This document shows positions 1-8,624 of a DNA stretch of 64,000 bases, piece by piece (position 1 is the first letter of the stretch; every line of letters starts with the position of its first letter). The stretch comes from Klebsiella sp. BIGb0138 (GTDB lineage: Bacteria > Pseudomonadota > Gammaproteobacteria > Enterobacterales > Enterobacteriaceae). The DNA lies in contig NZ_SMCV01000004.1 of the NCBI RefSeq assembly GCF_004342285.1, forward strand, positions 124,001 through 188,000, written 5' to 3'. A program made the position numbers and the translations under genes. The notes below the pieces were generated by a model. That model was not told the DNA's origin. It made no database searches and was given only the letters and a program-made list of their open reading frames with translations.

Positions 1-176
1 ATGATGGCATCTTTACTGGCAAAATAACGGTATATTTGTCCGACACTTAGCTTCGCTTCGCTGGCGATTTGCGCCATGCTGGCCCCGTGAAAACCATGCT
101 GGCGGAAGCAGCGGCGTGCGGCAGTGATGATTTCATCCTGCCGAAGTTTTTGCCGGACGGCCAGGGTATTGCTCAT
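1..176 (-). CDS. TetR/AcrR family transcriptional regulator (N-terminal part, cut by window edge)
   Basis: Only the first 58 or so codons are in the window; the gene continues past the left edge. The start is the ATG read on the minus strand at 176. The residues form a TetR DNA-binding domain: a first helix ending in ITAARRCFRQHGF, then the helix-turn-helix MAQIASEAKLSVGQIYRYF. The ligand-binding C-terminal domain is not visible, so the inducer and targets cannot be guessed. A perfect palindrome lies 25 bases upstream of the start (201-218) and could be its own operator. Family assignment is firm; specific function is unknown. Confidence 0.9.
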   Translation of the reverse strand, partial: MSNTLAVRQKLRQDEIITAARRCFRQHGFHGASMAQIASEAKLSVGQIYRYFASKDAI

Positions 177-200
177 GGTTTTCTCCGTGGTAGTGTAGAG

Positions 201-218
201 TGAGAATGATCATTCTCA
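201..218. promoter_or_regulatory. 18-base perfect palindrome, TetR operator or Fur-like box
   Basis: The sequence TGAGAATGATCATTCTCA equals its own reverse complement. It lies 25 bases upstream of the TetR start and 160 bases upstream of the GNAT gene. The position suits autoregulation by the TetR protein. Its GAGAATGAT/ATCATTCTC halves also resemble Fur boxes, so iron control is the alternative. Confidence 0.55.
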
Positions 219-377
219 TTTCTCCCTCATTATACGTTTCCAGCGGATGATGGAAAGGTTTTTTTGGTTAAAAATAAGCAATAGAAATTTAGACAGGAAA
301 TAATGGAGAAAATAAGTATTTTTTGTGAAAGTAAGGTGGTGGTTTAACTTAATAATATTTAATTAAGGAGAAAACGG

Positions 378-794
378 ATGGCGCTAATAATGACAACCAG
401 CATTAATCCCGTGGATCAAGAAGAGTTGCTGGCGGGGCTGCGGGAATACAACCTGCGCTATCTGGACCCGGCGCAGTTTGGTGAGCTGGGGGTATATCTC
501 CGCGACGAGGCCGGAGTCATGCAGGGTGGACTGATCGGCAAAAGACAGGCTAACTGGCTGTGTATTCAGTATTTATGGGTCAGCGAAGCCGCGCGCGGCA
601 GCGGGCTGGGCGGCGAGCTGATGCGCAACGCGGAAAAGCAAGCGCGTGAAGAGGGGTGTCACCATGCGCTGGTGGATACCTTCAGCTTCCAGGCCCTGCC
701 GTTTTATCAAAAACAGGGTTATCAGCTGCAGATGACGCTCCCCGATTTCCCGCATGTCGGTATGGCGCGCCATTACCTGGCGAAAGCGCTGTAG
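378..794 (+). CDS. GNAT family N-acetyltransferase
   Basis: A 138-residue GNAT-fold protein, which would transfer an acetyl group from acetyl-CoA to an unknown amine. The core acetyl-CoA motif is visible around residues 62-80: a beta strand ([20 protein letters not shown]) with the R-G-x-G-x-G/A pyrophosphate loop, followed by a helix and the late strand segment FYQKQGYQL. The start at 378 has a good Shine-Dalgarno sequence (AAGGAG) seven bases upstream; an internal ATG at 390 is less well placed. It stands alone between two TetR genes. The substrate cannot be inferred. Confidence 0.88.
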   Translation: MALIMTTSINPVDQEELLAGLREYNLRYLDPAQFGELGVYLRDEAGVMQGGLIGKRQANWLCIQYLWVSEAARGSGLGGELMRNAEKQAREEGCHHALVDTFSFQALPFYQKQGYQLQMTLPDFPHVGMARHYLAKAL

Positions 795-824
795 CCCGCT
801 AAGCAAAAGCACGGCCCGGTGCGC

Positions 825-1472
825 TTATCCGCCAATGCCCTGGTGGATCAGCGTCAGCGCGTTGCTGACAATGGTCTGTCGGGAGACTGCGGATAAACGC
901 CCGTCGGTGCGCATGCGTGAAAACGGCACCAGCACCAGGCTAATCAGGGTGGTAAACAGCAGCTCCGGCGACAGGGCCGGGTTGAGTTTACCTTCCTGCT
1001 GCCAGCGCTTCACCGTCTCCATCATCCGGTCATATTTATCATCGCCAAAGCGCGCGTGCATATGCTGGCGCAGTACCGGCATCTCGCCAATCATCTCCTG
1101 CATCCACAGCGGCGCAAACCAGGTATGTTTCTCCGCCAGGACGCCCAGGGTCTCGATCAGCAGTGCCAAAGCGGTCATCGGATCCTGCGGATGAGCGATG
1201 AAAATCTTGCTGATCTCGTTACGCAGCGGCATAAAGCGCTCTTCCAGCAGCTGGTCCACTAACGTTTCCCGTGAGCTGAAATAGTAATTCAGCATGGCTG
1301 GCGTCACCCCGGCCTCTTTGGCAATGGCATTGAGCGAGGTATGGGCGATGCCCTGGCGGGCAAACAGCGCCAGGGCAATATCCATCAGCTGCTCGCGGCT
1401 GGCGGTACCGGATTGTTTACCCCGCGGCCGGCCGGGACGGCGGGGGACGTCATTGTCTTTTTGTGCGGTCAT
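825..1472 (-). CDS. TetR/AcrR family repressor, divergent from DHA2 efflux gene
   Basis: A 215-residue TetR-family regulator. After a basic, proline-rich N-terminus (RRPGRPRG) comes the helix-turn-helix around residues 28-70 (LFARQGIAHTSLNAIAKEAG, then MLNYYFSSRETL), followed by an all-helical ligand domain. It is transcribed divergently from a 14-TM multidrug transporter; the start codons are 80 bases apart and share an inverted repeat at 1514-1535. The arrangement is the usual one for a repressor that is released by a toxic substrate of the pump. The family is certain and the target is inferred from position. Confidence 0.9.
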   Translation of the reverse strand: MTAQKDNDVPRRPGRPRGKQSGTASREQLMDIALALFARQGIAHTSLNAIAKEAGVTPAMLNYYFSSRETLVDQLLEERFMPLRNEISKIFIAHPQDPMTALALLIETLGVLAEKHTWFAPLWMQEMIGEMPVLRQHMHARFGDDKYDRMMETVKRWQQEGKLNPALSPELLFTTLISLVLVPFSRMRTDGRLSAVSRQTIVSNALTLIHQGIGG

Positions 1473-1513
1473 TTCTGCGGGCTCTCTTGACGCGATCCAT
1501 CATTTCCCTAAAT

Positions 1514-1535
1514 ATTAATTATGCATTTAATTAAT
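1514..1535. promoter_or_regulatory. Inverted repeat in the TetR/MFS intergenic region, likely operator
   Basis: ATTAATTA at 1514-1521 and its exact complement TAATTAAT at 1528-1535 are separated by six bases (TGCATT). The element sits in the 80-base gap between the divergent TetR and efflux-pump genes, where a repressor would control both promoters. Confidence 0.6.
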
Positions 1536-1552
1536 TTCAAGCGAGTGATGTG

Positions 1553-3046
1553 ATGACGTCTCAAGTCGCAACCCAACCCGCACCGCCGATTCGTCTGCTG
1601 TTCAGCGCGTTGATACTGGTGATGCTGTTGGCGGCGTTGGATCAAACCATCGTCTCAACGGCGCTGCCGACAATCGTCGGCGAACTGGGCGGGCTGGATA
1701 AGCTCTCCTGGGTGGTGACCGCCTATATCCTCAGCTCGACGATCGTGGTGCCGCTATACGGTAAATTCGGCGATCTGTTTGGGCGCAAAATTGTGCTCCA
1801 GGTCGCGATAGTCCTGTTCCTCGTCGGCTCCGCGCTTTGCGGGCTGGCGCAGAATATGACCCAGCTGGTGTTGATGCGGGCGCTGCAGGGGCTGGGCGGC
1901 GGCGGCCTGATGGTGATCAGCATGGCGGCCGTCGCCGATGTGATCCCGCCGGCTAACCGCGGCCGCTATCAGGGATTATTTGGCGGCGTGTTCGGTCTGG
2001 CAACGGTGGTCGGGCCGTTAATCGGCGGCTTCCTGGTGCAGCACGCGTCATGGCGCTGGATTTTCTACATCAACCTGCCGCTGGGGCTGTTTGCGCTGCT
2101 GGTGATCGGCGCGGTATTCCAAAGTAGCAACAAACGTAGCCAGCATCAGATTGACTGGCTGGGGGCGATTTACCTGAGCATGGCGCTGCTGTGCATCATC
2201 CTCTTCACTTCCGAAGGGGGCAGCGTGCGCGCGTGGAACGACCCGCAGCTGTGGTGCATTCTGGCCTTTGGTGTGGTGGGGATCGTTGGTTTTGTGTATG
2301 AAGAGCGGCTGGCCGTTGAGCCCATTATTCCGCTCTCCTTGTTCCGCAACCGCAGCTTCCTGCTGTGCAGCATGATTGGGTTTGTTATCGGTATGTCGCT
2401 GTTTGGCTCGGTCACCTTCCTGCCGCTCTACCTGCAGGTGGTGAAAGCCGCGACGCCGACCGAAGCCGGGCTACAGCTGATCCCGCTGATGGGTGGCCTG
2501 CTGGTGACCTCAATCGTCAGCGGACGCATTATCAGCCGCACCGGTAAATACCGCCTGTTTCCGATTCTCGGCACGCTGCTGGGGGTGGTGGGGATGGTGC
2601 TGCTGACGCGCATTACGATTCACTCGCCGATGTGGCAACTGTATCTGTTTACCGGCGTGCTGGGGATGGGCCTGGGACTGGTGATGCAGGTGCTGGTGCT
2701 GGCGGTACAGAACGCCATGCCGGCACAGATGTACGGCGTGGCGACCTCCGGGGTGACGCTGTTCCGCTCGATCGGCGGTTCTATCGGCGTGGCGCTGTTT
2801 GGCGCGGTGTTTACCCATGTACTGCAAAATAACCTGCAGCGCCTGCTGCCGGCAGGGGCGGAGCTACCGCGGGCGCTGAACCCGGCGGCGGTGCAGAATC
2901 TGCCATCTGAAATCCGCCTCGACTATCTCGATGCCTTTGGCTCGGCGATTCATGCCGCCTTCCTGATGGCGGCCGGTATTATGGCGATAGCTTTCCTGCT
3001 TTCATGGCTGTTGAAAGAGGTGCCGCTGAAACAGGCGGCGCGCTAA
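1553..3046 (+). CDS. DHA2 family (14-TM) MFS multidrug efflux transporter
   Basis: About 497 residues with 14 hydrophobic segments, the size and pattern of the EmrB/QacA branch of the major facilitator superfamily: proton-driven drug export across the inner membrane. Visible signatures are motif D1 (LAALDQTIVSTALPTI, TM1), motif A in the TM2-3 loop (GKFGDLFGRK), the TM4 motif with R (LMRALQGLGGGG) and the antiporter motif C in TM5 (GPLIGGFL). The ATG at 1553 has GCGAG seven bases upstream; the in-frame GTG at 1550 is the alternative. It is divergent from a TetR gene that probably represses it. No membrane-fusion partner is adjacent. Confidence 0.92.
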   Translation: MTSQVATQPAPPIRLLFSALILVMLLAALDQTIVSTALPTIVGELGGLDKLSWVVTAYILSSTIVVPLYGKFGDLFGRKIVLQVAIVLFLVGSALCGLAQNMTQLVLMRALQGLGGGGLMVISMAAVADVIPPANRGRYQGLFGGVFGLATVVGPLIGGFLVQHASWRWIFYINLPLGLFALLVIGAVFQSSNKRSQHQIDWLGAIYLSMALLCIILFTSEGGSVRAWNDPQLWCILAFGVVGIVGFVYEERLAVEPIIPLSLFRNRSFLLCSMIGFVIGMSLFGSVTFLPLYLQVVKAATPTEAGLQLIPLMGGLLVTSIVSGRIISRTGKYRLFPILGTLLGVVGMVLLTRITIHSPMWQLYLFTGVLGMGLGLVMQVLVLAVQNAMPAQMYGVATSGVTLFRSIGGSIGVALFGAVFTHVLQNNLQRLLPAGAELPRALNPAAVQNLPSEIRLDYLDAFGSAIHAAFLMAAGIMAIAFLLSWLLKEVPLKQAAR

Positions 3047-3957
3047 GCGGTCGCCGCAATGCGTAACAGCGCCTGGCGCAGCGCGGGGGCGGCGAAATCG
3101 ATAAACTTCCGCAGCTTAAGCGGAGCCAGATCGCGGGCGATATACAGCAAATGAACCGGGGCCGGTGCCGGCTCCATGGTGTCCAGGATCAGCCTGAGTT
3201 CGCCGCGGGCCAGGCCATCAATCGCCTGATAGTGCAGCAGGCGCGCTACGCCGGCCCCGAGACGAGCGGCATCGGCGGCGCTTTCCGGGGTCGTGACCGA
3301 CAGAACCGGTTGCAGAACCACCCGCTGGTCTTCCACCCCGGAGGTGCGGAACTGCCAGCCGTTATAGGGCATCGGCGATTCAATGCTAACGATCGGCAGC
3401 GCGGCCAGATCGCGGGGGCGCTGCGGCATACCGTATTTCTCCAGCAGCGCCGGGTGGGCGCAGGTCACGATACGCATCTCGCCCACCCGGATGGCGACCA
3501 TACCGCTGTCCGGCAGCGCGCCAATGCGCACCGCGAGATCGATATGCTCGTCGATCAGGTCGGCATTACGGTCGCTGAGCAGTAAACGGACGCGAATTTG
3601 CGGGTATCGGGCGAGAAAAGCGGTCACTACCGGGAGAACGTGCTGGCGGCCAAACATCGTCGGCGCCGCGATGACCAGCTCCCCCTTCGGCTGCTGATAC
3701 TCCCCTGCCGCCCGGCGTTCGGCATTTTCCACCTCTTCCAGAATCCGCCGCGCGGCGGCGACATAGTCAACCCCGGCATCGGTCAGCGTCAGTTTGCGGG
3801 TGGTTCGGGCCAGCAGGCGCACGCCGAGCGCGCTCTCCAGCTCGGCAATATGGCGGCTGACGGTGGTCAGCGGCATGTTCAGTGCCCGCGAGGCGGCCGA
3901 CATACTGCCCAGATCGGTGACTTTCACCAGCAGCGCCATGGCGCTTAAGCGATCCAT
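3043..3957 (-). CDS. LysR family transcriptional regulator
   Basis: A 304-residue LysR-type regulator. The winged helix-turn-helix occupies the first 60 residues (MDRLSAMALLVKVTDLGSMSAASRALNMP, TVSRHIAELE), followed by the periplasmic-binding-like effector domain from about residue 90. I start it at 3957, where the canonical LysR N-terminus begins, rather than at an upstream in-frame ATG that adds 23 unrelated residues. Its stop overlaps the end of the convergent MFS gene by four bases. It is divergent from the FMN-binding/DUF1348 pair at 4060, its most likely target. The inducer is unknown. Confidence 0.9.
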   Translation of the reverse strand: MDRLSAMALLVKVTDLGSMSAASRALNMPLTTVSRHIAELESALGVRLLARTTRKLTLTDAGVDYVAAARRILEEVENAERRAAGEYQQPKGELVIAAPTMFGRQHVLPVVTAFLARYPQIRVRLLLSDRNADLIDEHIDLAVRIGALPDSGMVAIRVGEMRIVTCAHPALLEKYGMPQRPRDLAALPIVSIESPMPYNGWQFRTSGVEDQRVVLQPVLSVTTPESAADAARLGAGVARLLHYQAIDGLARGELRLILDTMEPAPAPVHLLYIARDLAPLKLRKFIDFAAPALRQALLRIAATA

Positions 3958-4059
3958 GATTATCCCGTTTATCGGAAAGATGATTGCCAGTATCCCAGTA
4001 TTATCATTTCTAACAGTAGAGTCCATGCTGAGTGCAGCAAGATTGCGTTCGGAGGGGCT

Positions 4060-4686
4060 ATGTCAGGGGACTTTCTCACTATCGCCATCACGCCAGATGT
4101 GATGGACGTGCAGCATGAAATGGGCAGCGATGGGCTATGGCAGTATCGCCAGCGCCGGGGCGAGCGTTTCAGCGCCAGCGAAGCGGAGATGATCGCCAGC
4201 CGCGACAGTTTTTATCTGGCGACCGTGTCGCAAACCGACTGGCCCTATATTCAGCACCGCGGCGGGCCGCCGGGGTTTCTCCAGCTGCTTGACGACACCA
4301 CCCTGGCGATGGCCGACTTTAGCGGTAACCGCCAGTACATCACCACCGGAAACCTGCGTAGTCGCGACCGCGCGTGCCTGTTTTTGATGGATTACCCGCG
4401 CCGTGCCAGGCTGAAAATCTATGCCACCGTCGAGGTGCTGGCGACGGACGATGATCCCGGGCTGCTGGCGCGGCTGACGCCGGAAAATTACCGGGCTCGC
4501 GTGGAGCGCCTGTACCGCTTTCACCTGCAGGCGTTCGACTGGAACTGCCCGCAGCACATCACGCCGCGCTACAGCGCCCGCCAGGTGGCGGAGTATAGCC
4601 AGACCTTGCAGCTACGCATCCGTGAGCTGGAAGAGGAAAACTCGCGGCTGCAATCACAGTTAACGTTAAAAGGAGAACATCAATGA
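4060..4686 (+). CDS. Pyridoxamine 5'-phosphate oxidase-like FMN-binding protein
   Basis: 208 residues with a split-barrel flavin reductase fold of the PNPOx-like superfamily. The core runs from about residue 40 ([25 protein letters not shown]) to 150, with the conserved segment [15 protein letters not shown]. The C-terminal 35 residues are a heptad-like helix ([23 protein letters not shown]) that may mediate dimerisation. GGAGGGG lies directly upstream of the start. It is translationally coupled (ATGA overlap) to the DUF1348 gene and divergent from a LysR regulator. The family suggests flavin-dependent reduction of a small molecule; the substrate is not known. Confidence 0.82.
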   Translation: MSGDFLTIAITPDVMDVQHEMGSDGLWQYRQRRGERFSASEAEMIASRDSFYLATVSQTDWPYIQHRGGPPGFLQLLDDTTLAMADFSGNRQYITTGNLRSRDRACLFLMDYPRRARLKIYATVEVLATDDDPGLLARLTPENYRARVERLYRFHLQAFDWNCPQHITPRYSARQVAEYSQTLQLRIRELEEENSRLQSQLTLKGEHQ

Positions 4687-5153
4687 CCGAACAACGTCCG
4701 CCGCTGCCACCCTTTACCCGCGAAAGCGCAGTGCAAAAGGTGCGGGCCGCCGAAGATGGCTGGAACAGCCGGGATGCGCATAAGGTGGCGCTGGCCTATA
4801 CCGTCGACAGCCAGTGGCGCAACCGAAGCGAATTTGTCCATGGACGCGCGGAAATTATCGGCTTTCTGACGCGAAAATGGCAAAAAGAGCAGCAATACCG
4901 GCTGATTAAGGAGCTGTGGGCGTGGAAGGATAACCGCATCGCGGTACGGTTTGCCTACGAGTGGTGCGACGACAGCGGGAACTGGTTCCGCTCATACGGT
5001 AATGAAAACTGGGAGTTCGATGAGCATGGCCTGATGCGCACCCGCTATGCCTGCATCAACGACCTGCCGATTGAGGAAAGCGAACGCCTGTTCCACTGGC
5101 CCCAGGGCCGCCGTCCTGACGATCATCCGGGGCTGAGCGAGCTCGGGCTGTAG
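4683..5153 (+). CDS. DUF1348 / SnoaL-like (NTF2-fold) protein
   Basis: A 156-residue protein of the DUF1348 family, which has an NTF2/SnoaL-like cone fold. The family pattern is clear: an N-terminal helix ([25 protein letters not shown]), then WRNR, the RKWQKE segment, the aromatic strand [16 protein letters not shown] and the strand [13 protein letters not shown]. Its start overlaps the stop of the upstream FMN-binding protein by four bases, so the two are co-translated and probably act together. No biochemical function is established that I can name. Confidence 0.8.
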   Translation: MTEQRPPLPPFTRESAVQKVRAAEDGWNSRDAHKVALAYTVDSQWRNRSEFVHGRAEIIGFLTRKWQKEQQYRLIKELWAWKDNRIAVRFAYEWCDDSGNWFRSYGNENWEFDEHGLMRTRYACINDLPIEESERLFHWPQGRRPDDHPGLSELGL

Positions 5154-5172
5154 CCGGCTTCTTTGCCATCAG

Positions 5173-5196
5173 CGCCTGCCGTTATTGCGGCAGGCG
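5173..5196. repeat. 9-bp hairpin downstream of the DUF1348 gene
   Basis: CGCCTGCCG and its complement CGGCAGGCG flank a six-base loop 20 bases after the stop codon. No T-run follows, so it may be a REP-like element or 3' end stabiliser rather than a clear intrinsic terminator. Confidence 0.45.
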
Positions 5197-5404
5197 AGCG
5201 GCTGCGGTAGCCCGGCCGAAGGCGTTTACGCCGCCAGCGGGGAACAGCGCCGGACAATTGACGCGATCACCTACCCATACAGTCAAACAGCGGCAGATGA
5301 TTTTATTTCCTGTTGCGACTTTTGCAGTTTAAAACCTGCGCCTAAAGTCGTTATAGTTTCGGATGAAAAATAATAACGATTTTCTATGGACTGACAGGGT
5401 AAAA

Positions 5405-6217
5405 ATGATGACATTGCGTTTACGGACAGCCGCCGCCGTGGTGCTGGCGGGTCTGCTGCTGGCGGGCTGCGACCAGAAAGGTAGCGATGCGAAACACATT
5501 AAAGTCGGCGTGATCAACGGCGCGGAACAGGATGTGGCAGAAGTCGCGAAAAAGGTCGCCAAAGAGAAATATGGCCTTGATGTCGAACTGGTGGGCTTCA
5601 GCGGTTCGCTGTTGCCAAACGAGGCGACAAACGCCGGGGATCTGGACGCTAACGTCTTCCAGCACCGGCCGTTCCTTGAACAAGATAATAAAGCGCATAG
5701 CTACCATCTGGTGGCGGTCGGCAACACCTTCGTGTTCCCGATGGCGGGCTATTCGCGCAAAATTAAGTCGCTGGCCGAGCTGAAAGACGGCGCCACCATC
5801 GCCATTCCGAACGACCCCACCAACCTTGGCCGCGCGTTGCTCCTGTTGCAAAAAGAGCAGTTGGTAACCCTCAAAGCGGGCACCGGCCTGCTGCCGACGG
5901 CGGTGGATATCACCGCCAACCCGCATAACCTGAACATCATGGAACTGGAAGGGGCGCAGCTGCCGCGCGTGCTTGACGACCCGAAGGTCGATGTCGCGAT
6001 CATCAGCACCACCTACCTCCAGCAAACCGGACTGTCGCCGGTGCGTGACGGGATCTTCATTGAAGATAAAAACTCGCCGTATGTGAATATCATCGTCACC
6101 CGCGAAGAGAATAAAGACGCGGAAAACGTGAAGGAATTCATGCAGTCCTATCAGTCGCCGGAAGTGGCGAAGGCGGCAGAGACCATCTTCAACGGCGGCG
6201 CGGTCCCGGGCTGGTAA
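5405..6217 (+). CDS. nlpA: NlpA lipoprotein (MetQ-like inner-membrane lipoprotein 28)
   Basis: 270 residues, closely matching E. coli NlpA throughout, including the end FNGGAVPGW. A type II signal peptide ends in a lipobox (LLLAGC) with the lipidated Cys at about residue 22. An Asp follows it, the +2 residue that retains lipoproteins in the inner membrane. The rest is a NlpA/MetQ periplasmic substrate-binding domain (HIKVGVINGAEQDV at its start). NlpA is a paralogue of the methionine-binding MetQ. The start at 5405 (or 5408) gives the family signal peptide; an in-frame ATG at 5363 would add an implausible polar extension. It lies in the selC neighbourhood, as in E. coli. Confidence 0.93.
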   Translation: MMTLRLRTAAAVVLAGLLLAGCDQKGSDAKHIKVGVINGAEQDVAEVAKKVAKEKYGLDVELVGFSGSLLPNEATNAGDLDANVFQHRPFLEQDNKAHSYHLVAVGNTFVFPMAGYSRKIKSLAELKDGATIAIPNDPTNLGRALLLLQKEQLVTLKAGTGLLPTAVDITANPHNLNIMELEGAQLPRVLDDPKVDVAIISTTYLQQTGLSPVRDGIFIEDKNSPYVNIIVTREENKDAENVKEFMQSYQSPEVAKAAETIFNGGAVPGW

Positions 6218-6241
6218 TCGTCAACACAAGGAGGAGTGAAT

Positions 6242-7102
6242 ATGGTCCGCCAGCGTCAGGCCGATCTGCTGCTGATCGCCGCAACGGTTATCGCCGCATG
6301 TGGATGGATATTTTCGCGTGAGGCCATTGCAGGGATGCCGGTTTTCGCCTTCCTCGGCCTGCGGTTCTTTTTTGCCGCCCTGCTGCTGCTGCCGTTCTGC
6401 CGCGGCTTTCGCGTGGAGAAGCAGCACTGGCGGCGGATTGTCATCAGCGGGCTGTGGTTTGCGCTGAACCTGTGCCTGTGGATTTACTCGGTGTCGACCA
6501 CCGCCTCGCTGGGTGAGGGGGCGTTTATCATGAGCCTGTCGATGCTGTTTGTGCCGCTCACCGCATGGGCGATGATGAAAGCGCGTCCGGCGCGGGCGTA
6601 CTGGGAGTGCCTGCCGGTGGCGATCGTTGGCCTCGGGCTACTTAGCTTGCATATGCCGATTGCGTTTCACCCCAGCCAGGGCTGGTTTCTGCTGACCGCG
6701 CTGGTGCAGTCGATTTGGTTTTGCTACACCAGCAGCTGCGCCCGCGAGGTGCCGCTGATCCCGCTCACCACCGTGCAGCTGGGGATCACCGGGCTGGTTG
6801 GGCTGGGGATCTCCGCCGCCGTAGAAACCTGGGATCAGCCGTTTACGCTGCCAACCTTTGGCTGGCTGCTGGCCAGTATCGTCATCGCCACCAGTCTACG
6901 CTTTGGCCTGCAAATGAAGGGGCAGAAGTACGCGGCGGTGGCGAGCGCCGCGATTATTATGGTGCTGGAGCCGCTGCTGACGGTGATTGCCGCCGCGTTG
7001 TGGTATGGCGAGCAGCTGCCGCTGCAGAAGATTATCGGCGGCATGCTGATCCTGGTCGCCCAGCTGTGGTTCCGCTGGCGGATGCTCAGGCCATTACGCT
7101 AA
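6242..7102 (+). CDS. EamA/DMT superfamily transporter
   Basis: About 286 residues with ten predicted membrane helices in two EamA repeats (first repeat around residues 8-140, second around 150-280), as in drug/metabolite transporters. The ATG at 6242 has a strong AAGGAGG upstream; a GTG six bases earlier is the alternative. It follows nlpA by 24 bases and is probably co-transcribed with it. Although E. coli yicL is also an EamA gene next to nlpA, the sequence here does not look like YicL, so I give no symbol. Its stop overlaps the end of the convergent Nudix gene by nine bases. Confidence 0.87.
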   Translation: MVRQRQADLLLIAATVIAACGWIFSREAIAGMPVFAFLGLRFFFAALLLLPFCRGFRVEKQHWRRIVISGLWFALNLCLWIYSVSTTASLGEGAFIMSLSMLFVPLTAWAMMKARPARAYWECLPVAIVGLGLLSLHMPIAFHPSQGWFLLTALVQSIWFCYTSSCAREVPLIPLTTVQLGITGLVGLGISAAVETWDQPFTLPTFGWLLASIVIATSLRFGLQMKGQKYAAVASAAIIMVLEPLLTVIAAALWYGEQLPLQKIIGGMLILVAQLWFRWRMLRPLR

Positions 7103-7648
7103 ACCGTTATGCTGCTGCGCCATCAGATGCAGCAGCGGCACCAGCGACAGCCCGTCAGGCATCTCGCCGCGGGCGATCAGCTGGCTGATTTCGGCGAACG
7201 TAAACCAGCCCGTTTCCATCACTTCATCCTGATCCGCATCCATTCCGACGAACGCCAGATCGCGGGCCAGCCAGGTGATAAACAGCTGGTCGCTGCTGCC
7301 GTAGGACGGGTTGTAGCGGATAAGCTCTTCGACATCTTGCGCCTGGTAGCCGGTCTCTTCCCGCAGCTCGCGCAGCGCCGCCGCGCGCGGCTCTTCGCCT
7401 TCATCAATACCACCGGAGGGAATCGCCCACACTACCCGATCGATCAGATAGCGGTAGTGGCGAATCAGCAGCACTTTGTCCTGCTGCATGGCCACGATAC
7501 CTACCGCCGGGCGCGGGTAGTGGATGGAGTAAAAATCGCGACGTTCGGCGTCGGTGACGTCGATCGCCACCTTGCGCATGCTGAACCACGGGGTGTGCGC
7601 GATCACCTCGGCGTCGTGCATATCGGCGGCGGTGAGTCTCTTCTTCAT
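7094..7648 (-). CDS. Nudix hydrolase (ADP-ribose pyrophosphatase-like)
   Basis: A 184-residue Nudix hydrolase. The complete Nudix box is present around residues 80-102 (G-x5-E-x7-REL-x-EE-x-G, read as GGIDEGEEPRAAALRELREE plus TG), which coordinates Mg2+ for cleavage of nucleoside-diphosphate-linked compounds. The preceding strand segment (VGIVAMQQDKVLLIRHYR) fits the NudF/ADP-ribose pyrophosphatase group. AGGAGA lies upstream of the ATG at 7648. The exact substrate is inferred only from the family. Confidence 0.87.
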   Translation of the reverse strand: MKKRLTAADMHDAEVIAHTPWFSMRKVAIDVTDAERRDFYSIHYPRPAVGIVAMQQDKVLLIRHYRYLIDRVVWAIPSGGIDEGEEPRAAALRELREETGYQAQDVEELIRYNPSYGSSDQLFITWLARDLAFVGMDADQDEVMETGWFTFAEISQLIARGEMPDGLSLVPLLHLMAQQHNGLA

Positions 7649-7817
7649 GATGGCCACTTCTCCTGAAAAGGGGGCGTTCAGCACACCATAGCCGGGAGCG
7701 GATGGCAACCGCGCGAAGTTGGCCCAATCTCATCGCTCATTGCCCAAATGCCCATATTGCCGCAGGCTTGTGGGACGTACGATGTTCGCCAGCTTACCTG
7801 GAAGAGGAGTGAACATC

Positions 7818-8597
7818 ATGAAAATGACCCATATCCGTAATTCGACTCAGATAATTGAATATGCAGGAAAAAAATTCCTGATTGACCCGATGCTGGCGGA
7901 TCGGGGCGCCTGGCCGGGCTTTCCCGGCACCGCCCGCGCCGGGCTGCGTAACCCGCTGGTAGAACTGCCTTTTCCCCGCGCCATCATTGTGGATGTTGAC
8001 GCCGCGATCGTGACCCATACTCATCTCGATCACTGGGATGAGGCGGCGAGCGCCGCGATCCCGAAAACGCTGCCGGTGTTTGTCCAGCACGAGGCCGATG
8101 CCCGGCTGCTGCGCGAACAGGGATTTGTCGATATTCGCCTGCTTGCGGCAGAGAGCGAATTTGCCGGTATCGCCCTGCAGAAAACCACCTCCGGGCAGCA
8201 CGGCAGCGACCGCGCCTACGCCGTACCGGCCATGGCGGAGCGCCTTGGCGAGGCCTGTGGCGTGGTGTTTCGTCATCCGCAGGAGAAAACGCTGTGGCTG
8301 GTGGGCGACACCCTCTGGCGCCCTGACATTGAGGCCGATATGCTGCGACTGCGCCCCGATGTGGTGGTGCTGAATGCCGGGTATGCGCACGCGATCGGCT
8401 TCGGCCCGATTATTATGGGTAAAGAGGATGTGCTGAAAACGCACTTCACCCTACCGGAGGCGAAAATTGTCGCCATCCATCTCGAAGCGATAAACCACTG
8501 TCTGCTCAGCCGCGAGGAGCTGCGCGAGTATGTGGCTGATAATCAGATTGCCGACGTAGTCAGCATCCCGCAGGATGGGGAAAGTATTATCTTTTAA
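7818..8597 (+). CDS. Metallo-beta-lactamase fold hydrolase
   Basis: 259 residues with the MBL-fold metal-binding motif THTHLDHWD around residue 63 (H-x-H-x-D-H) and later ligands in GDTLWRPD and the C-terminal HLEAINH. The N-terminus (MKMTHIRNSTQIIEYAGKKF) and general pattern match the UlaG/YtnP-type soluble hydrolases, not antibiotic beta-lactamases. The ATG at 7818 is preceded by GAGGAG. It is followed 27 bases later by a GlxA-type regulator on the same strand, so the two probably form an operon. The substrate is unknown. Confidence 0.87.
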   Translation: MKMTHIRNSTQIIEYAGKKFLIDPMLADRGAWPGFPGTARAGLRNPLVELPFPRAIIVDVDAAIVTHTHLDHWDEAASAAIPKTLPVFVQHEADARLLREQGFVDIRLLAAESEFAGIALQKTTSGQHGSDRAYAVPAMAERLGEACGVVFRHPQEKTLWLVGDTLWRPDIEADMLRLRPDVVVLNAGYAHAIGFGPIIMGKEDVLKTHFTLPEAKIVAIHLEAINHCLLSREELREYVADNQIADVVSIPQDGESIIF

Positions 8598-8624
8598 ACC
8601 AGCAGCGGGGGAGCGGAGAGGGCG

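Noticed and set aside
6236-7102. Calling the EamA gene yicL because it lies next to nlpA
   Set aside because: The position fits, but the residues do not resemble E. coli YicL as I recall it, so only the family name is given.
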